Positions 34,111 through 43,645 of a stretch of DNA of 64,000 nt are shown piece by piece. The DNA lies in NCBI GenBank assembly GCA_902472305.1, contig CABRNK010000015.1:1-64000 (forward strand). The letters run 5' to 3'. The notes beneath the pieces were generated by a model. That model had not been told where the DNA came from. It ran no database searches and saw only the letters and a program-made list of their open reading frames with translations. The first letter of the stretch is position 1; each line of letters opens with the position of its first letter. Source of the stretch: Hominenteromicrobium sp900549945 (GTDB lineage Bacteria; Bacillota; Clostridia; Oscillospirales; Acutalibacteraceae). Position numbers and translations under genes: made by a program.

Positions 34111-34605
34111 ATGCGCAGGGGATTTTTGGCGCTGCTCGCCGCGCTCTGCCTTTTGCTGCCGGTTTCGGCACAGGCGGCCGGCGGCGTGCTGGTGCTCGGG
34201 GGCGGTGCGGGAGACGTGCGGCTGGAAATTAAAAACGACGCGGCGTATCCGGTCTATGTGCTGGCGCGGGCTGAGGAGGCCGAAGCGGGGGCGGTATCGC
34301 TCGCTGTCCGGCAGGGCGGCCGGAGCGCGCCGGTCTTTTCGGGAGACGCCGCGGCGCTTTCAGGGGCGGAGCTGCTGCTCTGCACGCTGGAGCCGCACGA
34401 GAGCGCGGCGGTTGTGGCGAGTTCCGGCGGAGGCGGCGTTTCCCTGCACCTTTCCGAGCGGCAGGCGGCGGACGCCGTGCAGCCGGATTACGGCCGGCTC
34501 ATCCTCTGGAGCTGCATCTGGATGGCGCTCGTGATCCTCGGTTCGTACGTCACGATTGCGGTTTCAAACCGAAAAAAGCGGGGAAAGCAGGAAGAAAACA
34601 GATAA
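34111..34605 (+). CDS. Exported protein with C-terminal membrane anchor, unknown
   Basis: The 164-residue protein has a signal peptide (MRRGFLALLAALCLLLPVSAQA). An extracytoplasmic domain of about 110 residues follows (VLVLGGGAGDVRLEIKNDAAYPVYVLARA...). The C-terminal membrane span (LILWSCIWMALVILGSYVTIAV) leads to a basic tail NRKKRGKQEE. The topology is outside domain, one anchor, inside tail. There is no LPXTG motif. It follows two small genes and is closed by a terminator, so the three may encode a small surface complex. No family is recognised. Confidence 0.7.
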   Translation: MRRGFLALLAALCLLLPVSAQAAGGVLVLGGGAGDVRLEIKNDAAYPVYVLARAEEAEAGAVSLAVRQGGRSAPVFSGDAAALSGAELLLCTLEPHESAAVVASSGGGGVSLHLSERQAADAVQPDYGRLILWSCIWMALVILGSYVTIAVSNRKKRGKQEENR

Positions 34606-34647
34606 AAAACGGGGAATCGCGGCCGGAAAGCCACGGTTCCCCGTTTT
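34606..34647. terminator. Bidirectional terminator
   Basis: AAAACGGGGAA and TTCCCCGTTTT form the outer stem, with a CGCGGC/GCCACG inner stem. It serves the two convergent genes. Confidence 0.8.
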
Positions 34648-34664
34648 GTTTCACAATATGGCGG

Positions 34665-35141
34665 TCAGAAGCAGAAATAACCGATCAACGCGATGGCAAA
34701 GCCGAGCGCCGCACCGCAGACGACCTCGATCATCCGGTGGCCGAGCGATTCGTTCAGCTTCGGGATCATCTCGTTGAGCTGCGTTTCGTCCTTTGCGTTC
34801 TCGTCGGCGAGGTATTCCACAATGTAATTGATCGCCTTGGCGTGCAGGCCGGCCGCCCAGCGCACGCCGGTCGCGTCGTACATGACGATCAGCGCCAGAA
34901 TAAAGGCCATGGCGAAGATCGGGGAATCGAAGCCGTAGAGCAGGTAGGAGAGCAGAAGCACGGAGCAGGTTACCGCCGAGTGCGAGCTCGGCATGCCGCC
35001 TGCGCCGGCGAGACGCTCCCGCTTGAATTCACCCTTTGTGAACAGGTGAATGGCCGTCTTGAGCAGCTGCGCGGCGACCCAGGATACAACGCCGACATTG
35101 ATCAGCGGGTTTGAAATCAAAATGGAAAAATCAAAATTCAT
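34665..35141 (-). CDS. Divergent PAP2 family membrane protein (YuiD-like)
   Basis: The 158-residue protein belongs to the divergent PAP2 (DUF212) family. It has the phosphatase-like signature GGMPSSHSA (about 48-56, with the SH pair), several membrane spans, MYDATGVRWAAGLHAKAIN near 87 and SLGHRMIEVVCGAALG near 130. These proteins resemble lipid phosphate phosphatases, but their substrate is unknown. ATG 35141 has only a weak ribosome binding site (GGAAG). The gene has its own promoter. Confidence 0.88.
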   Translation of the reverse strand: MNFDFSILISNPLINVGVVSWVAAQLLKTAIHLFTKGEFKRERLAGAGGMPSSHSAVTCSVLLLSYLLYGFDSPIFAMAFILALIVMYDATGVRWAAGLHAKAINYIVEYLADENAKDETQLNEMIPKLNESLGHRMIEVVCGAALGFAIALIGYFCF

Positions 35142-35209
35142 GCTTCCAGTCTCTTTTCGGTGAAATTGCAAAGTGCCTGCGTACGGATACCGGCACACTT
35201 TTCCATATC

Positions 35210-35238
35210 ATTTTAACCGCAAACGGCCGTCTTGTCAA
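35210..35238 (-). promoter_or_regulatory. Promoter of the PAP2-like gene
   Basis: On the minus strand TTGACA (35233-35238) and TAAAAT (35210-35215) are 17 bases apart. The roughly 60-base leader holds a hairpin (AAGTG..GCC with GGC..CACTT). Confidence 0.75.
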
Positions 35239-35285
35239 TTCTGCCGATTCAAAAGTAAGAAATTTGAAATTTACCGGCGGCGCCC

Positions 35286-35314
35286 TTGCAGGATGCGGGG
35301 CGTTGTGCTAAAAT
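35286..35314 (+). promoter_or_regulatory. Promoter of queH
   Basis: TTGCAG (35286-35291) and TAAAAT (35309-35314) are 17 bases apart. The predicted start of transcription (about 35321) coincides with the queH start codons. Confidence 0.6.
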
Positions 35315-35324
35315 AATGGACATG

Positions 35325-35966
35325 ATGAACGTGAGAAACTACGCGAAGGAACTGGATAAAATCGTGGAGGCGCTGTACCGGGAGAACAGGCGGCCCTCTC
35401 TGCTGCTGCACGCCTGCTGCGCGCCGTGTTCGAGCGCTGTGCTTGAGCGGCTGACGGCGGCGTTTGCGGTGACCGTGCTGTTCTATAACCCGAACATCGC
35501 CCCGCAGGCCGAATACGAAAAGCGTGCGGCGGAGCTCGAGCGGCTGATCTGCGAGATGCCCGCCGCACAGGGCGTGCAGATGGTGCGCGCCCCATATGAC
35601 CCGCGCGAATTTTTGGAGGCGGTGCGCGGATTTGAGACGGTGCCGGAGGGCGGCGAGCGCTGCTTTCGCTGCTACCGCCTGCGCTTGGAAGCGGCCGCCC
35701 GGTATGCCGCGGCGCACGGCTTCGATTATTTTACGACGACGCTGTCGATCAGTCCGCTGAAAAACGCGGCGAAGCTCAATGCGATCGGCGAGGCGCTCGG
35801 GGCGCAGTACGGCGTGGCGCATCTGCCCGCCGATTTTAAAAAGAAAGAGGGCTACAAGCGCTCCATCGTGCTTTCGCGGGAATACAGTCTTTACAGGCAG
35901 GATTTCTGCGGCTGTGTGTTTTCAAAAAGGGAAAGGATGAAAAAAGAGGATGGCAGTCACACATAA
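35325..35966 (+). CDS. queH: Epoxyqueuosine reductase QueH
   Basis: The 213-residue protein carries the QueH (formerly DUF208) cysteine pattern: LLHACCAPCSS (residues about 30-40), ERCFRCYRLR (about 110) and the C-terminal DFCGCVFS (about 196). These cysteines bind iron and an Fe-S cluster used to reduce epoxyqueuosine to queuosine in tRNA. ATG 35325 aligns with the normal N-terminus (MNxxNYxxELDKI); alternative ATGs lie at 35316 and 35322. No ribosome binding site is visible, and the promoter would start the mRNA at about this point, so it may be leaderless. The stop overlaps the next gene by 17 bases. Confidence 0.92.
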   Translation: MNVRNYAKELDKIVEALYRENRRPSLLLHACCAPCSSAVLERLTAAFAVTVLFYNPNIAPQAEYEKRAAELERLICEMPAAQGVQMVRAPYDPREFLEAVRGFETVPEGGERCFRCYRLRLEAAARYAAAHGFDYFTTTLSISPLKNAAKLNAIGEALGAQYGVAHLPADFKKKEGYKRSIVLSREYSLYRQDFCGCVFSKRERMKKEDGSHT

Positions 35967-36762
35967 CGGTGTAACCTACCGGGTGGCGGACGCGCACGCG
36001 CACATTTACCCGGGAAAAATTGCGGAGAAGGCGACGGCTAACGTGGGCCGCTTCTACGGCATCGAGATGGATGAGGTCGGCCTGCCGCATATCCTGAGCG
36101 AGGAGGGCAAGGCGGCCGGCATCGACCGCTTTCTCGTCTGCTCGGTCGCGACGAAGGTGGAGCAGGTGGAATCGATCAACGGCTTCATCGCCGAGAAGTG
36201 CGCGAAATACCCGCAGTTTATCGGGCTCGGCGCATGGCATCAGGATATCACGGACATCGAGGGCGAGCTCGACCGCATTCAGGCGCTCGGCATGCGCGGC
36301 ATCAAGCTGCACCCCGATTTTCAGCGCTTCAACATCGACGAGGCGGGCATGCTCGAGGTGTATGCCGCCTGCATGCGCCGCGGTATGGTGGTGCTGTTCC
36401 ACACCGGCGACGACCGCACGGATTTCTCCTCGCCGCGCCGCCTTGCGCGCGTGCTGGAGAAGCTGCCTGATTTCGTGTGCATCGCCGCGCATCTCGGCGG
36501 CTACCGCGAATGGGCGGATGCGCGCGCCGTTTTGCAGGGCACGAACGTGTATATCGACACGAGCAGCTCGCTCTTTGCGGTCAGCGCGGAGGATGCGCGC
36601 CGGAGCATCGCGCATTTCGGCGTCGATAAGACGCTGTTCGGCACGGATTTCCCGATGTGGACGCCGAAGGAGGAGCTGGAGCGCTTCTTTGCGCTCGGCT
36701 ACGGCGAGGCGGAGAACCGCAAGATGCTGTACGATAATTTTGCGCGGCTCTTTTCGCTGTAG
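35950..36762 (+). CDS. Amidohydrolase-2 family metal-dependent hydrolase
   Basis: The 270-residue protein has the TIM-barrel amidohydrolase pattern: metal-binding DAHAHIYPG (about 14), GIKLHPDFQ (about 117), LFHTGDD (about 148), HLGGYREW (about 183) and the catalytic aspartate in LFGTDFPMW (about 230). Members hydrolyse or decarboxylate ring or ester substrates; the substrate here is unknown. It overlaps queH, hence translational coupling, but no known role in queuosine synthesis follows from this. The start ATG has GAGG directly before it and AAAGGA further upstream. Confidence 0.85.
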   Translation: MAVTHNGVTYRVADAHAHIYPGKIAEKATANVGRFYGIEMDEVGLPHILSEEGKAAGIDRFLVCSVATKVEQVESINGFIAEKCAKYPQFIGLGAWHQDITDIEGELDRIQALGMRGIKLHPDFQRFNIDEAGMLEVYAACMRRGMVVLFHTGDDRTDFSSPRRLARVLEKLPDFVCIAAHLGGYREWADARAVLQGTNVYIDTSSSLFAVSAEDARRSIAHFGVDKTLFGTDFPMWTPKEELERFFALGYGEAENRKMLYDNFARLFSL

Positions 36763-36774
36763 GATAAGGGTACG

Positions 36775-36813
36775 AAGGGGCAGACCTGCGCTTGCGCGGG
36801 TCTGTCCCTTTTT
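36775..36813 (+). terminator. Terminator after amidohydrolase gene
   Basis: AAGGGGCAGACCTGCGC and GCGCGGGTCTGTCCCTT form a long stem with a four-base loop; TTT follows within the T run. Confidence 0.9.
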
Positions 36814-36839
36814 GACGGGGCGGCGCAACGCACAGTTGC

Positions 36840-36868
36840 TTGCGCTGCTTTCCGGCTTTTGCTAGAAT
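36840..36868 (+). promoter_or_regulatory. Promoter of the XRE regulator
   Basis: TTGCGC (36840-36845) and TAGAAT (36863-36868) with a 17-base spacer, about 28 bases before the GTG start. Confidence 0.55.
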
Positions 36869-36895
36869 GGAAGAAAACTATGGGAGGCATATGAA

Positions 36896-37375
36896 GTGGA
36901 AACCAAGGAAGTGCTTCAAAAGCTGCGCCGCGGGCGCGGCTGGTCGCAGGACGAGCTGGCGGAGAAGGTGTTCGTGACGCGGCAGGCGGTGTCGCGCTGG
37001 GAAACGGGGGAGACGGTGCCGAACATCGAATCGCTCCGGCTGCTTTCGGCGCTGTTTGGCGTCTCGATCAATACGCTGCTCGGGTCGCCGCAGAAGCTGT
37101 ACTGCCAGTGCTGCGGAATGCCGCTCGAGGATGAAGTGATGAGCCGGGAGCCGGACGGCGCCATCAACGAGGAATACTGCAAGTGGTGTTATGCGGACGG
37201 AAAGTTTGCCTATGCGTCGCTCGAGGCGCTGATCGACTATCTTGTGCCCGCCATAGCGGGCCCGCAGTGGAGTGAGGCGCAGGTGCGCGCCAATTTAGAG
37301 GAAATGCTTCCGAGACTCCGGCACTGGCAGGCGCCGCGGGCGGATGCACCGGAAAATTGTGCAAAGAAGAAATAA
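36896..37375 (+). CDS. XRE family regulator with C-terminal zinc ribbon
   Basis: The 159-residue protein begins with a Cro/C1-type helix-turn-helix (LRRGRGWSQDELAEKVFVTRQAVSRWETGETVPNIESL, residues 8-47). A putative zinc-ribbon domain follows (about 64-100: CQCCGMPLEDEV...EEYCKWCYADG, two CxxC pairs). This two-domain form is common in Firmicutes. The zinc ribbon domain usually precedes a helical region like SLEALIDYLVPAI seen here. It may regulate the MATE pump gene downstream, which has its own promoter. The GTG start lies eight bases after GGGAGG. Confidence 0.88.
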   Translation: METKEVLQKLRRGRGWSQDELAEKVFVTRQAVSRWETGETVPNIESLRLLSALFGVSINTLLGSPQKLYCQCCGMPLEDEVMSREPDGAINEEYCKWCYADGKFAYASLEALIDYLVPAIAGPQWSEAQVRANLEEMLPRLRHWQAPRADAPENCAKKK

Positions 37376-37420
37376 ATAATTCGTCAATACGACGATATTC
37401 AGCAAAACAGCACAGATTCG

Positions 37421-37449
37421 TTGACGCTTAATGATTTTTTTGCTATACT
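37421..37449 (+). promoter_or_regulatory. Promoter of the MATE gene
   Basis: TTGACG (37421-37426) and TATACT (37444-37449), 17-base spacer. A TCGTC-AATAC-GACGA dyad sits about 30 bases upstream and may bind a regulator. Confidence 0.8.
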
Positions 37450-37497
37450 AAATACGAAAAGTTTCTTTTTTTACACAAAGGGAGGGTGTATTTTCGT

Positions 37498-38874
37498 ATG
37501 GCAGGAAAAATTTCTGCTTTTTTCGGCGCACAGGATATGACCGCCGGAAACCCGACCAGCAACCTGATCCGATTTTCGGTGCCGCTGCTCATCGGCAATC
37601 TCGCCCAGCAGCTTTACAGCACGGTGGATTCCATCGTGGTGGGGCAGTATGTCGGCGACGGCGCGCTGGCGGCGATCGGTGCCAGCGGCCCGATTCTCAA
37701 CCTGCTGCTTGTGCTGTTCATGGGCGTTTCGGTCGGCGCGAGCATCATGGTCTCGCAGTATTTCGGCGCAAAGGACAAAGAGCGGCTCTCCGATTCCGTT
37801 GGCACCGCGATCACGGCGACCATCGTGTCGTCCGTATTCATCATGGTTGTGGGCCCGCTGATCACCGGCTGGGCGATGTCGTTGCTGCAAACGCCGGAGG
37901 ACATCTACGTGATGGCGTGCGAATACCTCGTGATCCTGTTTCTGGGCATCATCGGCAGCGCGTTCTACAACATTCTTTCCGGCATTCTGCGCGGCTTGGG
38001 CGATTCCGTGATGCCGCTGATTTTTCTCGTGATCGCGTGCGGCTTGAATATTGTTTTGGATATTTGGTTTGTCGCTTCCTTTCACATGGGCGTTGCGGGC
38101 GCCGCGTGGGCGACGATTATCTCGCAGGCTGTTTCCGGCATACTGTGCCTGATCCGTCTGCTTTTGATGCGCGACGTGCTGCATGTGCGGCTGCGCTCGC
38201 TCTGGCCGAGCAGGGCGCTTTTGTCGCAGCTTGTCCGCCTCGGCCTGCCCAGCGGCCTGACGCAGGCGATCTTTTCCATGGCGATGATCGTCGTGCAGTC
38301 TCTGACGAACAGCTTCGGCACCACGATTATCGCGGTTTCCACGGTTGTCATGCGTGTGGACGGCTTTGCGATGATGCCGAACTTCACCTTCGGCACGGCG
38401 ATGACGACGTTCACAGGCCAAAATATCGGCGCAAAGCAGCTTGAGCGCGTGGAGAAAGGCACGAAATCCGGCATGAAGATCGGCATTGCGGTTTCTGCGA
38501 TTCTGGTGGTGCTGATTCTGCTGTTCGGGCGCTTCCTCGTCGAGATGTTCACGACGACGCCCGATGTGATTCGGCTGAGCGTACATATGATGCGGATCCT
38601 CGCGGTCGGCTATGTGGCGATGGCGGTCACGCAGATCCTTTCCGGCGTTATGCGCGGCGCCGGCGACACGATGACGCCGATGTGGATTTCCATGATCACG
38701 ACGATCATCATCCGCGTGCCGATCGCGTACGGTCTCGCCGCGCTGATGCAGTCTCCGGACGCGCTGTTTATCTCGATGCTCACGAGCTGGGTGATGGGCG
38801 CGGTGCTCACGGTGATCGCCTACCGAATGGGCCGCTGGAAGAAGAAATCGATTATCGGGTCGGCGTCAGCCTGA
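37498..38874 (+). CDS. MATE family multidrug/Na+ antiporter
   Basis: The 458-residue protein has 12 hydrophobic spans in two similar halves and MATE/NorM-like signatures (IRFSVPLLIGNLAQQLYSTVDSIVVGQYVG; FNILSGILRGLGDSV as FYNILSGILRGLG; FTGQNIGAKQLERV in the second half). It would export cationic or aromatic compounds using an Na+ or H+ gradient. ATG 37498 is chosen though 12 bases from GGAGG; a GTG at 37486 is directly adjacent to that site and unlikely. The preceding XRE regulator may control it. Confidence 0.92.
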   Translation: MAGKISAFFGAQDMTAGNPTSNLIRFSVPLLIGNLAQQLYSTVDSIVVGQYVGDGALAAIGASGPILNLLLVLFMGVSVGASIMVSQYFGAKDKERLSDSVGTAITATIVSSVFIMVVGPLITGWAMSLLQTPEDIYVMACEYLVILFLGIIGSAFYNILSGILRGLGDSVMPLIFLVIACGLNIVLDIWFVASFHMGVAGAAWATIISQAVSGILCLIRLLLMRDVLHVRLRSLWPSRALLSQLVRLGLPSGLTQAIFSMAMIVVQSLTNSFGTTIIAVSTVVMRVDGFAMMPNFTFGTAMTTFTGQNIGAKQLERVEKGTKSGMKIGIAVSAILVVLILLFGRFLVEMFTTTPDVIRLSVHMMRILAVGYVAMAVTQILSGVMRGAGDTMTPMWISMITTIIIRVPIAYGLAALMQSPDALFISMLTSWVMGAVLTVIAYRMGRWKKKSIIGSASA

Positions 38875-38936
38875 TGCGCTTTGACAGAGGGCGAAAGCCG
38901 AGACGGGAAATGCGCTTAAAAAGCCATAGCCGTTCT

Positions 38937-38979
38937 AAAATGGGGAGGGAGCCGCTTTGGTGCGCGCCCTCCCCATTTT
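38937..38979 (+). terminator. Terminator between MATE and GNAT genes
   Basis: AAAATGGGGAGGG and CCCTCCCCATTTT form a perfect 13-bp stem with a 17-base loop. Confidence 0.8.
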
Positions 38980-39000
38980 GTGTTGAAGAGGAGAATCGAA

Positions 39001-39471
39001 ATGGAATTTCGAAGATTGAAGGGCGCTGAGCTTGAAAAAATCCTGCAAATAAATGTGGACTTTCGAAGTGGCTTTGCAGACCGCGGAGCAGCGCGGCGCT
39101 TTCTGGAAACGGAGCACTGTTGGCTTTATGCGGCTCTGCGGGAGGATGCTGTTATAGGTTTTGCCTACGGCTATGTGCTTTCGCGTTTGGACGGTAAAGC
39201 CGATATGCTTTATATCCACGAGGTGGGGGTGGCTGAGCCGGAGCAGCGGCGCGGCGTGGGCTCTGCCATGCTGACGGCGCTGCTCCGGGACGCGGGGCGA
39301 TCGGGAATCGGCCGCGTATTTCTCTTTGCAGACAGGCATAACGCGGCAGCAAACGCGCTGTACCGGAAGCTCGGCGGCGCGGTGGGGTGGGATTCCGGCG
39401 GTGACGATACGGTTTATTTCTTCACGCCGGATGACGCTGCAACGCGCTTTGAACGGAAAAAACGGGAATAA
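39001..39471 (+). CDS. GNAT family N-acetyltransferase
   Basis: The 156-residue protein has the acetyl-CoA-binding core of GNAT enzymes: strand YIHEVGVAEPEQRRGVGSAMLTALL (about 76-100, with the Q/RxxGxG/A loop), then RVFLFADRHNAAANALYRKLGG. The layout resembles aminoglycoside 6'-N-acetyltransferases, but I cannot assign an acceptor. AGAGGAGA precedes ATG 39001. It begins shortly after the MATE terminator and is probably transcribed by read-through or an unseen promoter. Confidence 0.85.
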   Translation: MEFRRLKGAELEKILQINVDFRSGFADRGAARRFLETEHCWLYAALREDAVIGFAYGYVLSRLDGKADMLYIHEVGVAEPEQRRGVGSAMLTALLRDAGRSGIGRVFLFADRHNAAANALYRKLGGAVGWDSGGDDTVYFFTPDDAATRFERKKRE

Positions 39472-39484
39472 TTTGAATTTTAGC

Positions 39485-39514
39485 TTGATAATCCAAGGCA
39501 TTGTGTAGTATGAT
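39485..39514 (+). promoter_or_regulatory. Promoter of asnS
   Basis: TTGATA (39485-39490) and TATGAT (39509-39514) with an 18-base spacer. The leader of about 65 bases is too short for a T-box. Confidence 0.55.
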
Positions 39515-39586
39515 AATCTATAACACAAGTTTGCGGCCGCGGCGCGCCGTTTCACCGCGGCCGTAAAGAAAGGAAAGGTCATACGT

Positions 39587-40981
<1,395 letters not shown>

Positions 40982-41048
40982 TCTCACGGGTTTCCGGCAG
41001 ATTTTACGGAAAAGGCGCTTTCTTGGCGCTTCAATAGTGCAAAACAAG

Positions 41049-41087
41049 AAAAATGCAGGATTTTTAAATAAGTCTTGCATTTTTTTT
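41049..41087 (+). terminator. Terminator after asnS
   Basis: AAAAATGCA and TGCATTTTT form the stem with a partly paired interior; eight T follow. The 3' arm also holds the -35 box of the next promoter. Confidence 0.8.
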
Positions 41088-41103
41088 GCATTTGTATTAC
41101 AAT
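41075..41103 (+). promoter_or_regulatory. Promoter of the aminotransferase gene
   Basis: TTGCAT (41075-41080) and TACAAT (41098-41103), 17-base spacer, overlapping the asnS terminator. Confidence 0.65.
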
Positions 41104-41178
41104 GATAAAGGTTTTGACGCATAATTGCATAGCTGTTTCTTTGGATAATGCAAATTTTAACTTTATGGAGATGGTTTG

Positions 41179-42465
41179 ATGGCATACGCAGATCTGAGCC
41201 GCGCACAGCTCAACGAGGTCCTTTCCGACCTGACCGCGCAGTATGAGGCATTGAAAGCGAAGAATCTTTCTTTGAATATGGCGCGCGGCAAGCCGAGCGC
41301 CGCGCAGCTCGAGCTTGCGCTCGGCGTTCTCGAGGCGCTCAAGGCGAGAAGTGAGTTTGCAAATTCCAACGGCGACGACTGCCGCAACTACGGCGTTTGG
41401 GACGGTCTGCCGGAGATGAAAAAGATCTTTTCTGATATGATCGGCGTTCCAGCGTCACAGATCATCCTCGGCAATAACTCCAGCCTCAACATGATGTTCG
41501 AGGTGATTTCCCGCGGCTACACGCACGGCTACAACGGCTGCACGCCGTGGTGCCGCCTCGATAAGATCAAATTCCTCTGTCCGGTGCCGGGCTATGACCG
41601 CCATTTCGGCATCACGGAATACTATGGCTTCGAGATGATCAATATCCCGATGTACGCGACCGGCCCGGATATGGATCTCGTCGAAAAGCTCGTCGCCGAG
41701 GACGATTCGATCAAGGGCATCTGGTGTGTGCCGAAGTATTCGAACCCGACCGGCATTACGTACTCGGACGAGACGGTCCGCCGCTTTGCGGCGCTGCGTC
41801 CGGCGGCGAAGGATTTCAAGATCATGTGGGACAACGCGTACTGCGTCCACGAGCTCACCGATACGCCGGATACGCTTTTGAACCTCTACGAGCTCTGCGT
41901 CGAAAACGGCACGGAGGATCAGGTGATGATCTTCGCCTCCACCTCGAAGATCTCCTTCCCGGGTGCGGGCGTTGCGGCGCTCGCGACGAGCGACAACAAC
42001 ATCAAGGATTTCAAAGTGCATACGCTCACGCAGACGATCGGCCCCGACAAGCTGAACCAGCTCCGCCATGTGCTGTTTCTGCACGACATCAACGGCGTGC
42101 GCGCCCTGATGAAAGGCCACCGCGCGATTTTGGAGCCGAAATTCAAGCTGTGCGAGCTGATGCTCGAGGAGAGCCTCGGCGATCTCGGCATCGCGGAGTG
42201 GAACAAGCCGAACGGCGGCTACTTCATCAGCGTCGACGTGCTGGGCGGCTGCGCAAAGCGCGTGGTGCAGCTCTGTAAGGAAGCGGGCGTTGTGCTGACG
42301 GACGCCGGCGCAACGTATCCCTACGGCAAGGACCCGCACGACAGCAACATCCGTCTCGCGCCGTCTTTCCCGCCGCTCGAGGAGCTCGAGCAGGCCATGG
42401 AGGTTTTCTGTGCGGCGATCAAGCTGGCTGCTGCGGAAAAGCTGCTTGCGCAGACAGAGGTATAA
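41179..42465 (+). CDS. Aspartate-type aminotransferase, class I fold (subgroup Ic)
   Basis: The 428-residue PLP enzyme resembles the bacterial aspartate aminotransferase Ic/PF12897 group. It has an N-terminal LNMARGKPSAAQLELA segment, LGNNSSLNMMFE at the cofactor phosphate site and VPKYSNPTG (asparagine contacting PLP, about 182). WDNAYCVHEL (about 215, Asp/Tyr to PLP) and FASTSKISFPGAGVA (about 255, Schiff-base lysine) follow. It transfers an amino group between an amino acid, probably aspartate, and 2-oxoglutarate. ATG 41179 is eight bases after GGAG. Being next to asnS could reflect a link to aspartate/asparagine metabolism, but it has its own promoter. Confidence 0.87.
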   Translation: MAYADLSRAQLNEVLSDLTAQYEALKAKNLSLNMARGKPSAAQLELALGVLEALKARSEFANSNGDDCRNYGVWDGLPEMKKIFSDMIGVPASQIILGNNSSLNMMFEVISRGYTHGYNGCTPWCRLDKIKFLCPVPGYDRHFGITEYYGFEMINIPMYATGPDMDLVEKLVAEDDSIKGIWCVPKYSNPTGITYSDETVRRFAALRPAAKDFKIMWDNAYCVHELTDTPDTLLNLYELCVENGTEDQVMIFASTSKISFPGAGVAALATSDNNIKDFKVHTLTQTIGPDKLNQLRHVLFLHDINGVRALMKGHRAILEPKFKLCELMLEESLGDLGIAEWNKPNGGYFISVDVLGGCAKRVVQLCKEAGVVLTDAGATYPYGKDPHDSNIRLAPSFPPLEELEQAMEVFCAAIKLAAAEKLLAQTEV

Positions 42466-42478
42466 TCGATTCAACACG

Positions 42479-42515
42479 AAAGGCAGGGCCTTATTTTGAG
42501 GCGCCTGCCTTTTTT
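42479..42515 (+). terminator. Terminator after aminotransferase gene
   Basis: AAAGGCAGG and CCTGCCTTT with a loop of about 16 bases, then T run. It overlaps the 3' end of the convergent AI-2E gene. Confidence 0.8.
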
Positions 42516-43546
42516 GCATGCAGTATTCCGGCATTTGTCAAAAGCTCGAGCAGGAAAAAGAAGATGCCGACATAGGGGATCAGCCAGAAATTTCCGCCGA
42601 CAAGGCTGCAGTACACCGCGAAAAGCATGGCGGCTGCCGGCGTGCGCGTCACCTTGGAGACGAGCCGCGGCTCAATGATCTGCCGGATCACCGTCAGCAG
42701 GATCCAGCCGATGAACAGCCCTGCCGCGCGCAGGAAATTGCCGCAGAGGAGTTGGTAGAGGCAGATCGGCAGCAGCACGGTGCCGGGGCCGAGGATCGGG
42801 AAAATATCGGAGACGGTCACGACAAGCGCCGTAATCAGTGGATATTTTATGCGCAGCAGGTACAGGATGATAAAGGATTCGCAGAAGGTGATCGCATAGA
42901 TCAAAAAGTATGAAAAGGCGAAGCCCGCCGAGGTGCGGGAGAGTCCGCGGATCTCCCGGCGCAGGCGCAGCGTGCGCTGTGGACCGAGCCAGTAAGCGGC
43001 AAGGCGCGGCAGGCCCGCGCGGTGCTGCAAAAAAAGGCAGGCGGCGACGGGGATCAGCGCGAGCATCAGCAGCAGCGCCGGGATCGAGAGGAAAAGCCGG
43101 AGCATGCCGCCGACCGCGGGCAGGACAGCGCCCATGTTTTCGGAAAGCGAGTCGGAAAGCCGCTCGGTGAGCGCAGGGATCGAAGCGGCCGCGCGCTCGA
43201 TGACGCCGCGCACGGCGGGGGCGAGTGCCTCGTATTCAAAGTAGCCGCTGCCCGCAAAAAAGACGATCAGCTCGCGGCAGAGCCAGTAGAGCAAAAGCCC
43301 CGCGCCGAGGAGAAAAAGCAGGTAGGCGGCCACCGCCGCGCACACGGCGGCGCGCCCGCGCGGCATGCGGAGCTTATTCTCAAGAAAAGCGCAGGCGGGC
43401 TTTGCGACCGCGCCGAGCGCGATGCCGAGCACGATGGGCAGGGAAAAGGAAAGCGTATGGACAAAGAGAATAAAAACGGCTGTATATGCGAGAAAAAACA
43501 GAATGTACGGCGCGTTGTCCCGCCAAAGTGCCCGTATGCGTTTCAA
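42491..43546 (-). CDS. AI-2E family (YtvI-like) membrane protein
   Basis: The 351-residue protein has the AI-2E/PF01594 pattern. Two N-terminal spans come first (ILFFLAYTAVFILFVHTLSFSLPIVLGIALG), then a third span and a helical extracytoplasmic region (about 95-150). Several C-terminal spans follow, with ITALVVTVSDIFPILGPGTVLLP and QIIEPRLVSKVTRTPAAAMLF (about 285-305), the family hallmark. In sporulating Firmicutes the YtvI branch is a sporulation membrane protein; other members are Na+/H+ antiporters or export peptides. The start is a TTG at 43546 preceded by GGGGGTGAG. Confidence 0.85.
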   Translation of the reverse strand: MKRIRALWRDNAPYILFFLAYTAVFILFVHTLSFSLPIVLGIALGAVAKPACAFLENKLRMPRGRAAVCAAVAAYLLFLLGAGLLLYWLCRELIVFFAGSGYFEYEALAPAVRGVIERAAASIPALTERLSDSLSENMGAVLPAVGGMLRLFLSIPALLLMLALIPVAACLFLQHRAGLPRLAAYWLGPQRTLRLRREIRGLSRTSAGFAFSYFLIYAITFCESFIILYLLRIKYPLITALVVTVSDIFPILGPGTVLLPICLYQLLCGNFLRAAGLFIGWILLTVIRQIIEPRLVSKVTRTPAAAMLFAVYCSLVGGNFWLIPYVGIFFFLLELLTNAGILHAKKAGASK

Positions 43547-43645
43547 AGGCTCACCCCCGTTCAAATTCAGTATGCGCGGCGCAGCGGCAGAAATGCGAAA
43601 AAATCTTTTGCCGCGCGTGTGTTTGGGGTGAAAGGAGGTGGCCTG

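Noticed and set aside
35142..35324. preQ1 riboswitch before queH
   Set aside because: No preQ1 aptamer sequence is visible, and the predicted transcript starts at the gene.
39472..39586. T-box riboswitch before asnS
   Set aside because: The interval is far too short and lacks the T-box sequence and its terminator/antiterminator.
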